Source: Candidatus Krumholzibacteriota bacterium
GTDB lineage: Bacteria; Krumholzibacteriota; Krumholzibacteriia; LZORAL124-64-63
NCBI GenBank assembly: GCA_022711765.1
Contig: JAKLEB010000001.1
Span: forward strand, 499,186 to 563,185
Length of the DNA stretch: 64,000 bases
Reading direction: 5' to 3'
Shown: positions 51,070 through 60,300 of the stretch, piece by piece
Layout of the letters: each line of letters starts with the position of its first letter
How positions within the stretch are numbered: position 1 is the stretch's first letter
Program-made: the position numbers and the translations under genes
The notes under the pieces: model-generated
Seen by the model: only the letters and a program-made list of their open reading frames with translations
Told to the model about the DNA's origin: nothing
Databases searched by the model: none

Positions 51070-52596
51070 CTATCCATCCAGGCCGGAGTCCGCGAACGGA
51101 TCGCGCGGCTTGGCCTCGTCCGGCTCCGCAGCCTCGTCCGGCGCCGCGTCCTCGTCCGCGGGCTCGCCCTCGCCGGACACCTTCTCCTCGAACCCGCTGA
51201 AGGGATTGGCCGGCGCCTCGGCGCCGGTCGACGCGGCGAGCGCCTCCTCCGACTCGGGCGCCGCGGCCTCGAGCATGCTCTCGTCGAGCAGGCCCGCGCC
51301 GACCTCGCGGTTGAGCTCGGCCTGCACCGTCTCCTCGATGACCCGCTCCAGCTCGTCGAGCGTCGCGAGCGCCGTGCGCTGCAGCTCGGCGGCCCTCTCG
51401 GGGCCGATGCCCTCGACGCCGCTCAGAGCTTCCTGATCGATGCGGGCCAGCGCGCCGATGGTCTCGATGCCGACCTCGCGCAGGGCGGCGGCGAGCTCCG
51501 GCGTCATGCCCGACATCTCCTCCAGGGTCATGGCCACGTCCTCGGCCACGCGCTGGCGGATGCTGTACTCGCGCGACGAGATCAGGTCGATCTTCCAACC
51601 GGTCAGCTTCGCGGCGAGGCGGACGTTCTTGCCCTCCTTGCCGATGGCCTTCGAGAGCTGGTCCTCGGTCACGACCACGGTGGCCTCGCCCCGGGTCTCG
51701 TTCAGGATGACCTGGCTGACCTCGGCCGGGCTGAGCGCGCGGCTGATGAGCTGCAACGGGTCGGGGCTCCACAACACGATGTCCACCCGCTCGCCCTTGA
51801 GCTCGTGGGTCACGGCCTGCACGCGGCTGCCCTTCATGCCGACGCAGGAGCCGATCGGGTCGACCCGGTCGTCGCGGCTCACCACGGCGATCTTGGAGCG
51901 CGTGCCCGGCTCGCGAGCCACGGCCTTGATCTCGACGATCCCCTCCTGGATCTCGGGCACCTCCTGGGCGAACAGCGCCTTGAGGAACTCGGGATGGCTG
52001 CGCGAGAGGATGATCTGCGGGCCCTTGGCGTTGTCGAGCACCTCGATGATGAAGGCACGCACGGCGCTGCCCTGGCGCAGCGGCTCGGTGCGGATCTGCT
52101 CGCGGTGCGGCAGGAGCGCCTCGACGCGGCCCAGGTTCACCAGCGCGTTGCCGCGCTCGAGCTGCTGGACCTTGCCCTCGATGATCGTGTTGACCTTGTC
52201 CTTGTACTCCTCGAAGATCTGCGCGCGCTCCGCCTCGCGGACCTTCTGCACCAGGATCTGCTTGGCGACGAGGATCGCGTTGCGGCCGAACTGCTCGAGC
52301 GGCAGGTCCCAGCGGACCTCGTCGCCGATCTCGACCTCGTCGCCGAACTCGAGCTGGGCTTCCTCGAGGCTGATCTGGAGACCGGCGTCCTCGACCTCGG
52401 CGACGACGGTCTTGACCTGCTCGACCAGCATCTCGCCCGTCTGCGGGTCGACGGAGGCGACGACGTTCGCCTCGGCGCCCAGCTTCTTCTTCGCCGCCGA
52501 CTGCAGGCCAGCCTCCAGCGATTCGATGATGATCGACTGGTCGAGGTGCTTCTCGCGCACGATGGCCTGCAGGGCCTGGATCACGTTGTGGTCCAT
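51070..52596 (-). CDS. nusA: Transcription termination/antitermination factor NusA
   Basis: 508 aa. N-terminal RNA-polymerase-binding domain (VIQALQAIVREKHLDQSIIIESLEAGLQSAAKK), S1 domain (about 135-200), KH1 (RVDPIGSCVGMKGSRVQAVTHEL), KH2 (SKAIGKEGKNVRLAAKLTGWKIDL), then a helix-hairpin-helix region (GVEGIGPERAAELQ) and an acidic C-terminal tail of about 80 residues. ATG 52596 starts 1 nt after the rimP stop. Confidence 0.97.
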   Translation of the reverse strand: MDHNVIQALQAIVREKHLDQSIIIESLEAGLQSAAKKKLGAEANVVASVDPQTGEMLVEQVKTVVAEVEDAGLQISLEEAQLEFGDEVEIGDEVRWDLPLEQFGRNAILVAKQILVQKVREAERAQIFEEYKDKVNTIIEGKVQQLERGNALVNLGRVEALLPHREQIRTEPLRQGSAVRAFIIEVLDNAKGPQIILSRSHPEFLKALFAQEVPEIQEGIVEIKAVAREPGTRSKIAVVSRDDRVDPIGSCVGMKGSRVQAVTHELKGERVDIVLWSPDPLQLISRALSPAEVSQVILNETRGEATVVVTEDQLSKAIGKEGKNVRLAAKLTGWKIDLISSREYSIRQRVAEDVAMTLEEMSGMTPELAAALREVGIETIGALARIDQEALSGVEGIGPERAAELQRTALATLDELERVIEETVQAELNREVGAGLLDESMLEAAAPESEEALAASTGAEAPANPFSGFEEKVSGEGEPADEDAAPDEAAEPDEAKPRDPFADSGLDG

Positions 52597-52597
52597 C

Positions 52598-53263
52598 TCA
52601 GCTCCTGTCCCTCTCCGCGTCCTCGTCTGCCGGCTCGCCCGGCGCTGCCGGGCCCGGTTGACCGCGCCCGCCGCCGCGCCGCTGCGCGCGCCGGGCTCGC
52701 TTGTCGTCCTTGCGGCGGCGGCGATCCTCGCGGATCACGGCCTGCGCGTCGAAATCGTGGTCCAGGTTCGCCTCGAGCACCGACGCGAGCGGCACGCTCA
52801 CCGCCGGCGCCGCCGCCCCGGCGTCCTCGGCCGCCGCGGGCGCGACCGTGAGCACCCCGTCCGCCACGCCGCACAGACGTCCCCGCAGGTTGCGCGGCCG
52901 GCTCGCCGGCGCGTCCAGGGGCCGCCATTTCAGTTCCACGTCCTGCCCGACCGCCGCTGCGAAATGCGCCGCGGTGCGCAGCGGCCGGCGGACGCCCGGC
53001 GACGAGACCTCGAGCACCCAGGGCTCCTGGAAGAGGTCCGATTCCTCGAGGAACATGCCCGCGGCGCGCGACGCTCGGGCGCAACCGTCCAGGTCGATGC
53101 GCCCCTCGCCCGCCACGTCCACGTAGAGCCGCACCTGCAGGCGTCCGCCGCCGCGATAGACCCGCACGTCGACCAGTTCCCACCCCTCGGCGACCAGCTC
53201 GGCGGCCAGCAGGTCGTGGATGCGCGTGGCCAGGGCGTACCGGTCCAGGTTCTCCGGTGGCAA
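52598..53263 (-). CDS. rimP: Ribosome maturation factor RimP
   Basis: 221 aa with TTG start. N-terminal domain: HDLLAAELVAEGWELVDVRV, LYVDVAGEGRIDLDGCARASRAAG and the hallmark YxLEVSSPG as WVLEVSSPGVRRPL; C-terminal Sm-like domain up to about 180, then a basic tail. Two starts are possible. TTG 53263 has AGGAG 5-6 nt upstream. ATG 53281 has only a T-run before it, which is the tail of the leader hairpin, so TTG is preferred. First gene of rimP-nusA-ylxQ-infB-rbfA::nrnA-truB-ribF. Confidence 0.88.
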   Translation of the reverse strand: MPPENLDRYALATRIHDLLAAELVAEGWELVDVRVYRGGGRLQVRLYVDVAGEGRIDLDGCARASRAAGMFLEESDLFQEPWVLEVSSPGVRRPLRTAAHFAAAVGQDVELKWRPLDAPASRPRNLRGRLCGVADGVLTVAPAAAEDAGAAAPAVSVPLASVLEANLDHDFDAQAVIREDRRRRKDDKRARRAQRRGGGRGQPGPAAPGEPADEDAERDRS

Positions 53264-53282
53264 GCCGACTCCTCGGAGCATG

Positions 53283-53309
53283 AAAAAAAGTGGACTTGCG
53301 CCCACTTCC
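53283..53309 (-). terminator. Attenuator-like hairpin with seven-T run in front of rimP
   Basis: On the transcript, AAGTGG (53307-53302) pairs with CCACTT (53293-53288), extendable by two G-U pairs to 8 bp, with an 8-nt loop, and the 3' arm runs into seven consecutive U (53289-53283). It lies between the promoter at 53347 and the rimP start, so it must be read through to express the operon. It may also stop transcription from upstream sprA/M28. Confidence 0.65.
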
Positions 53310-53346
53310 GGAACATCCCGGATACGGGGTCTACGGGAACGGCCAG

Positions 53347-53375
53347 AATATAGACCCTCGCGGGGCCGGGGGCAA
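53347..53375 (-). promoter_or_regulatory. Promoter of the rimP-nusA-infB operon
   Basis: Minus-strand TTGCCC (53375-53370, 4/6), 17 bp, TATATT (53352-53347, 5/6). Located directly after the M28 stop. Start near 53340; leader about 75 nt that contains the attenuator-like hairpin. Confidence 0.75.
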
Positions 53376-53376
53376 G

Positions 53377-54330
53377 TCAGAAACCGGGCAGGGGCTCGCG
53401 GCAGAGCGAGAGCACGAGCCGGCCGACCTGGGTCAGGGACGCCGGATCGCAGACGGCCGGCACGTCGCCCGCGGTATGCCACTGGGGGAATTCGAAATCG
53501 ATGAGGTCGACGGCCGGGATTCCCGCCTCGAGGAACGGCACGTGGTCATCGTAGACGGCGGTCGCCGGCTCGGGCACCAGCGCCGTGAGCCGCAAGGACG
53601 CGGCCCGCGCGAAGACCAGGCTCGTCAGCTCGGGCGCGTACGCCTGCGAGTAGCCTTCCTTGCCGATGCGCAGGCCCCGCTCGCCGACCATGTCCAGGAC
53701 GATCAGCGCGCGCGGCTTCCCGCCGGCGAGCGGGCTCGGGAAGTCCCGCCAGGTCGCCGCCAGGTGCCGGCTGCCCAGGCAGAAGCCGCGCGGATCGCCG
53801 GACCGGCCCGAGTCCTCGCCGTCGAAGAAGATCAGGTCCACGCCGCGGGCGGGCGGCGCCGCCGCGAGCACCTCCATCAGGTGCAGCAGGATCGCCGTGC
53901 CGCTGGCTCCGTCGTTGGCTCCCAGGAGCGGCTCGCCGCGGCGCGCCGGGTCGGGATCCTGGTCGCAGGCGGGGCGCGTGTCGTAGTGGGCGCCCAGCCA
54001 CAGCCGGTCGCCGCCGGCCGGGCCGCAGGAGACCACGAGATTGCACAGCGTGACGTCGCCGCCGCGCCACGGGTCGCGCGCCGTGAAGCAGAGGCGGGCG
54101 ACCGGCAGGCCGAGGCTGTCGGCGTGGGCCTCGACGAGTCGCCGCAGCGTCTCGAGGGCCGCCGAGCCGGGCGGCCGCGGGCCGAGGTCGCACTGGCGGT
54201 CGATCCAGGCGAACGCCCGGTGGCCGGAGAACGCCGGGGGCTCGGCGGCGGCGGCGGCGGCGGCGATCCAGACGCCCGCGGCGAGCGCCGCGACGGCGCG
54301 TCCCCGGACACGCACGCGGTCAGAACACAA
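53377..54330 (-). CDS. Secreted M28-family zinc enzyme, glutaminyl-peptide cyclotransferase-like
   Basis: 317 aa. Signal peptide about 1-29 (Arg-rich start, Ala-rich core). Metal/active-site residues of the M28 fold are in place: His115 (LGAHYDTRP), Asp140 (GANDGASG), Glu172 (FFDGEDSG), Asp213 (IVLDMVG), Asp261 (YDDHVPFL) and His285 (PQWHTAGD). The DDHVPFLEAGIPAVDLI...FPQWHT stretch is much closer to glutaminyl cyclases, which have DDHxPFLxxGxPxLHLI and WHT, than to aminopeptidases. It would convert N-terminal Gln of secreted proteins to pyroglutamate; an aminopeptidase remains possible. TTG 54330 has GGAGG 6 nt upstream and overlaps sprA by 11 nt. Confidence 0.8.
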   Translation of the reverse strand: MCSDRVRVRGRAVAALAAGVWIAAAAAAAEPPAFSGHRAFAWIDRQCDLGPRPPGSAALETLRRLVEAHADSLGLPVARLCFTARDPWRGGDVTLCNLVVSCGPAGGDRLWLGAHYDTRPACDQDPDPARRGEPLLGANDGASGTAILLHLMEVLAAAPPARGVDLIFFDGEDSGRSGDPRGFCLGSRHLAATWRDFPSPLAGGKPRALIVLDMVGERGLRIGKEGYSQAYAPELTSLVFARAASLRLTALVPEPATAVYDDHVPFLEAGIPAVDLIDFEFPQWHTAGDVPAVCDPASLTQVGRLVLSLCREPLPGF

Positions 54331-57300
54331 AGGTGGCCTCCAGTCCCAGTCCGAACACGGTGGTCTTCAGGTCGGTGGCGAGGTTCTTGTTCTGGCTGAA
54401 GTTCAAGCTGAACGCGCCCGAAAGGTTCCGCGTGATGTTGTAGGTGAATCGCGGCTGGAGCGAGATGCTCTGGGTTCCCTGCTGAGCCTGCTGGTAGGTC
54501 GCGCCGGGCACCGTCCGGTCCGTCGTGTTGCTGGAAAACCGCAGATCGACGGACATGTTGACCGTCGGCTGGTTGCCCGGCCGGTAGAGGCCGAGTTTCG
54601 CCAGCAGGGTCTGCGCCTGGAACTCGTGCTGCACCTGGAGGCCGACCTGCAGGCGATGAGTGTCGTTGATCACGCCGCTCGAGATCTGATTCTCCGTGCT
54701 GTAACTGCCGTTGAGGGTCAGCGCGAGGCCGCTGTGGAACGTCATGTTCCACCGGGGCGTGTAGGTGCTCGAGCGCCGCGGATTGTGAAAGGTCTCGGTG
54801 AAATTCGGGACGCTCTTGGAGTGCTTGTAGGCGAGATCGAAGCTCGACGAGCGGAACCAGCCGGCCTCGCGGTCGTCCGCCTTGCCGCCGAAGAGACCGA
54901 GGCGCTCGAGGCCGGTCAGGTTGAGCCGCAGGTCGGGCCAATCCTGGGAGTAGTTCCGGGTCTCGCTGTCGATGGTCCGCTGCCGGCTCTCGGCCAGCGT
55001 GTACTTGACGTCGAGCGAGAAATCCCGGGACAGCCGCGTCTTGGTGGCGACCGTGGTGTTCTGGCTCTCCGCGAAGCGCACGGTCGCGTAGGTCGTGTCG
55101 TCGAGATCGGGCTGCGTGTCGAAACCCCACCGATAGGCGAAGCCCGGCACGTCGGAGGTCAGCCGGCCGTAGCCGCTCGAGCGGCCGTCCGTGAAGGAGA
55201 ACGAGATCGCGTCGAATCCGCGCAGAGCGGCCAGCACGGGCTCGACCAGATCGCGTGGGCCGAAACCGCCGCCAGCCGCCGGCGCGGGCAGCTCGCGCCC
55301 CTCCTCGCGCAACCGCAGCTCCGCCTGCTCCAGGAGCCATTCTTCCTCGGCTTCCCGCCGCTGGTCGGGCGTCATCTCGTCCCACCCGTCGATCGTCGCG
55401 GGGTCGAACCGCAGCGTGGTGTCCTGGCGGGCCTGCTGCATGAGCCGCTCCTGCTCCTGGATCATCTGCTGCGCCTGATCCGCAGTGCGCTTGCGCTCCG
55501 GGACGAGCGACTTGAAGATCTCGCCCAGCGGCAGCTGCGCACGGTACTGCCAGTCGTTCGAGTTGCTGATGCTCCTGACGTCCGGCGGGTCGCCGGGCTG
55601 GCGGATGCCCGGGCTGTGGTCGTCCACGAAGGAGCCCTGGTACGTCAACGACGGGCGCAGGGAATTGACGCCGCGCACCAGGGTCCGCAGGGGCGCGAAC
55701 GCGCCGCTCTGCGGGAGCTGGGTCGCTTTCGGCACGACCAGGGTCAGGCTCACGTCCTGGGAGTACCGGTTCTCCTCGCCGATGTTGATGCCCTGCCACT
55801 CGCGGCGCCGCAGGAGGTCGCGCTCGGAGCGGTTCTTGTAGTTCACCGTCACCAGCGGCAGCGGCCGGTACTCGAGCGTGCCGGTGAGCGTGCCGGGCTT
55901 CGTCTTGGTCGACGTGGACGGGTACTGGGTCCCGTCGAGGTCCTTGCGGAAGCTGGTGCGATCCGTCTTGGTGAAAGCGGCCGACCCTTCCAGGCGCGTG
56001 GGCAAGAGCCCGATCGAGCGAACGATCGGGATGCGGCCCAGCAGCGGCACCTTGCTCACGGTCGTCTCGCCGGGGATCTGGAGGTTGAAGTTGAGCGATC
56101 CCTGCAGCGAGGCCTGGTCCGCGTCCTCGGTCGGCGAGGTCCGGCCCGTGGTGCTGCCCGAGAACTGGACCGTCCAGGGGTCGACCAGGTAGCGCGGCAC
56201 CGCGGCGCGGCTCTGCCGGTGGCTGAGCCGGACCGAGTAGCTCTCGCGGTCCTCCACGGTGGAGAACAGGTTGCGCCGGTCCTCGTCGACGATCTCGATA
56301 TCGCTGTTGATCTCGTACTTCGGCCGGCTCGTGGACTGCCGCCGGCTCAAGCTGACCGGCAGCTGGAAGCCCAGAAGCGGGACGAAGTCGTCGACCCTGA
56401 AGTTGGTCGACAGGGTCCAGTTCCTGGTGACGGCGCCCTGCCCCGCGTCCTCGTTGAGGCCATGGTACTCGGCATCGCGCTGGTCCCAGTCGAAGTCGAC
56501 CTTGACGACGTCCGCCATGTTCAGGCGCAGTCCGACCTTCTCGGCCAGGCCGACGTCGCGCTTGACGCCGACCAGCAGGACGTCGTTCATCCACATCTGG
56601 CCGTTGATGACGCGACGCGTGCGGTTCGCGATGCCGACGTAGTAGCGGGTGACGCGCCGCAGGTCCGGCTGGCCGACGATGCGCACCGGGTAGAGCTGGC
56701 CGTTCAGGGCGTCGGCCACCTCCGTGCGGATCGTGCCGTCGTCGCCCCGTTCCGCGTTCTTGAGGTTGGTCAGGTCGACGAGATCCAGGTTGATGTGGCT
56801 CCAGCCGACGCGCTGCGGCGTGTCGGCGAACTGCAGCGCGACCTCGTAGTAGTTGGTCGAGTCGGCGCCGAGCCGGTAGAACATGTCCAGGTCGGCGACA
56901 TCCGCGTCGGGGCAATGCCACCACCAGCTGAGACGGCTGTACCGCGTGTAGTCGTCGCCCTGGGCCGAGACCTGCTTGCCGATCCGGATCAGGTGATCGG
57001 GCGCGAGCTCGTTGAAATCGACGATGAGCGAGGACTCCTTCTCCGGGATGTTGTTCTCCACGTGGACCGGGAAGGGCGGATGATACTCGGGATTGTCCTT
57101 GTTGTTGATCTCCCCGATGAAGAAGTTCTCGTCGGGGCCGAGATCGGCCGCGCTCAGGAGCGTCTCGTCGCTGGTCTTGCGGATGCCCTGGCGCTCCCAG
57201 CGGCTGCCCAAGAACGCGAGCTCGGCGAGCTCGAGGTTCACGGCGCCCGGCGCGGCGGCCGCGGGATCCTCGTACCAGATCCGCAGGTGGCGCACGGCGT

Positions 57301-60300
57301 GGATGTTCGCGATCGCGTCGTCGTTCTGCTCGAGCAGGTCGCTCAGGCGGATGCGGTACTTGCGCCAGGACGAGCCGCCCAGGTCCGCGCCCGGATAGGT
57401 GGCCGCCACGTCGACGAGCGCCGGCGTGTCCCGCAGGTCGATGGCGACCGTGAAGTAGCCGTTCTTCTCGTCGAACGCCGTGTTGCCGTCGAGGTCCTCG
57501 CTGTCCTCGTAGTTGTTGCCGGCGGTGTTGTTGATGAACGGATACGGATCGTCGGGGCTCGTCTGCTCGACCGAGTACTGGGCGCCTGGCTGGACGACGT
57601 CCTGCCCCGCGTAGACCGCGTCCAGCCCGACGTCCTCGGTCGACACGGTGAAGCTGCCGTCCTGGTTGCGGTCCTCCAGCTGCCAGGTCCCGTACTCGAC
57701 GCCGCCGGCGGCGTTCCGCCAGACGAAGTCCTCGGAGAGGTAGCCGAAGTCGATGTGCAGGACGCCGCGCCGGTCGGCCGGATCGGCCGCCCAGTCGTTG
57801 ATCCAGAACTCGATGAACTGCGACTTGCTGAGGTCCAGTCCGGTGCGGCTGAGGCCGCGCATGATCCCGCCCCACTGGTCGGGCGTCCAGCCGGCGTCCT
57901 GCCGGAAGTACAGGCTCACCGCTTGCTGCGTCTCGTCCCGCTCCTGGCCCACCAGCTCGGGGTTCAGGTACCGCCGCAGGACGCGCGTCTCGGGCGTGAA
58001 CCAGCGGATCGTCCCGGCGCGGCTCTCCGGAGCGAACGGCCGGGCGTCGCCAGGCAGCGGCAGCGGCCGGCTGGCGGGATACCAGCCGAGGCGGCCCAGG
58101 GTGACGACGTCGGTGCTCGCCGCGCCCTCGAAATCCTCGATGTAGACCCGGTCGCGCGTGTTCGGATTGGGGACCGAGACGGCCGCCTCGCCGCTCACGG
58201 CGAGCGTGCTCTCCTTGTCGCGCCGGCCGATCGCCAACAGGTTGGCGACATCGGTCAACAATCCCGACTCGAGGGTGTGGTTCAGGTTGAGGTTGCCGAC
58301 CAGGGTGTGGCTGGGCTCCTCGCCGAGCTTGGCCTTCTCGCCGACGATGCTGTTGGACTCGTAGAGCCAGGTCGTCGCGAGCTTGCTCTCGCGGCCCAGG
58401 TCGTAGCCCAGGTTCAGACCGAGCAGGCTGCTCTGGCCGCCGCCGAAGAACGGGGCGTACTGGTAGTTCACCTGGACGTTGCTGTCCGGGGTCAGCTGGC
58501 CAGCGGCGTCGCCCCTGAGCTCGACGGTGCCGAAGAGGTAGTCGATCGTGTAGTCGACGTCGCGCTGGAGGGTGCGGCCGTCGAGGGTGACCGTTTCCGA
58601 CCCTTCCTCGATGTTCGAGGCGCCGAGGTTGATGACGTTGCTCGCCGCCGCGTGCAGGGCGACCAGGTTGAACTTCCCGAAATCGCTGTAGGTGCTGGGG
58701 GTCGTGGTCCAGTCGTAGATCTGGGGGGTCTGGTTCAGCTGGAGGTTCGACCCCGCCCAGCTCTCGTCCCAGACCGCGTCGTCGTTGACGTAGGCCCGGT
58801 ACTTGTCCTCGCCCGCGGCGAACGGGAACGGGAAATCGAGCGGGAAGAGCAGCAGTCCGTTCGTGAGGTCGAAGATCACCGTCCGGTGCTTGTCGACGAC
58901 GCCGTCGGGCGTCAGCTCGGCCTGCGGATTCTCGCGGTCGAGGCCGAAGACGCGGAGGTAGGAGAGCGCCTCCGTGTGGTAGTCCGGGTTGTCCGTGATG
59001 GCGGTCGTCTCGATGCGCAGCTCGAAACTCTCCATGTCGATATTGCTGCCGCCCAGCGGGTAGATGTTGCGCAGCACGTACTGGAACGTGAAGTAGTCGC
59101 GCTGGGCCGGTTTGAGCAGCTTCATCCGGTAGTAGCTCTGGTCGCCGATCGGCAGCCCGCGCTCGGCGCCGGAGTTGGGATCCTCGCCGACGCGGTAGAC
59201 GACCTGGCCGCTGGCGTTGACCACGTCGTAGGTCACCGCGAGGATGTCGTCGTCCTGCATCTGCTGGCCCAGATCCACGGCGACGATGTCGTCGTCGACC
59301 GTGCGCAGGAACGTGATCGGCACCGGTCGCCAGACCCAGCCGGTCTCCCAGTTGTCGAGCGGGATGCCGTTCACGTAATCCGGCTCCCAGCGGCCCCCGG
59401 AATCGATCGCCGCCGCCACGTACTGGACGTCGCCCTCCTGGGGCGCGACGCCGCCGAGCGACCGGTAGACGCGCACGCTCGTCGATTCGATGCGTTCGCC
59501 GGCGACCCGGCCCACGGAGTCCGGGTACTCGTACCCCAGCTGGACCTGGGCGTCGCCCGCGAGCCTGGGCAGGTCCAGGCGGAAGAACCGGTTGTTGAGG
59601 TAGGCGTAGGACGGGATGACGTGCTCGGTGATCTCGCCGCCGCGAGCGTTGAAGCTCTTGGAATCCGACTCCGCCTTCTGCTTCGAGGCCACGACCGTGA
59701 AATCGGCCGGGCCGTACTGGCCGGTCACCTTGACGCCGAACAGCCCCGACTGGTTCGAGCTGTAGCCGAGTAGCTGGCCGCCGGGCAAGGTGAGGCCCAC
59801 GTCGCCGGTCTCGATGCTCTGGATGACCTCGTCCTCGTCGCCCCGGTAGCTGAGTTTGATCTTGGTCCCCTCGGGCCCGATCGTCTCGCTGTTGTGGTCG
59901 ACCTCGATGAAGATCTTCTCGCCGATCTGGCCCGACAGGTTGACCTGCAGCTGCTGCTCCATGTCCAGGTCGGGAAACCAGCTCTGGCTCTGGACCCGCT
60001 CGTTGGGCGTGAACTGGTTGCTGCGGGTCGTCTCGCCCCGGATCGCGATGTGCTCGCGGCCGGTGATCTTGATCTGGGTCTTCTCGCCGCGGCCGATGAT
60101 CTTCTCGAGCGTGCGCGGCAGCTTGACCGGGATCGTCAGGTTGATCAGCCCCTCGCCCTGGCCGGCGAGGCGGCCGCCGCCCGTCACGCCGAGCGCCGCC
60201 TCGCGCTGCAGCTCGTTCGCGACGGCCCACTGGCGCTGGAGCCCGCGGTCGGCGTCGTCGACGAAGAGCTGGACCTCGGCCGCGTCGATCGGCCGGGGCG

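Noticed and set aside
53263..53281. ATG 53281 as the rimP start
   Set aside because: It is preceded only by the T-run of the leader hairpin with no Shine-Dalgarno; TTG 53263 has AGGAG correctly spaced. Kept as the alternative in the rimP entry.
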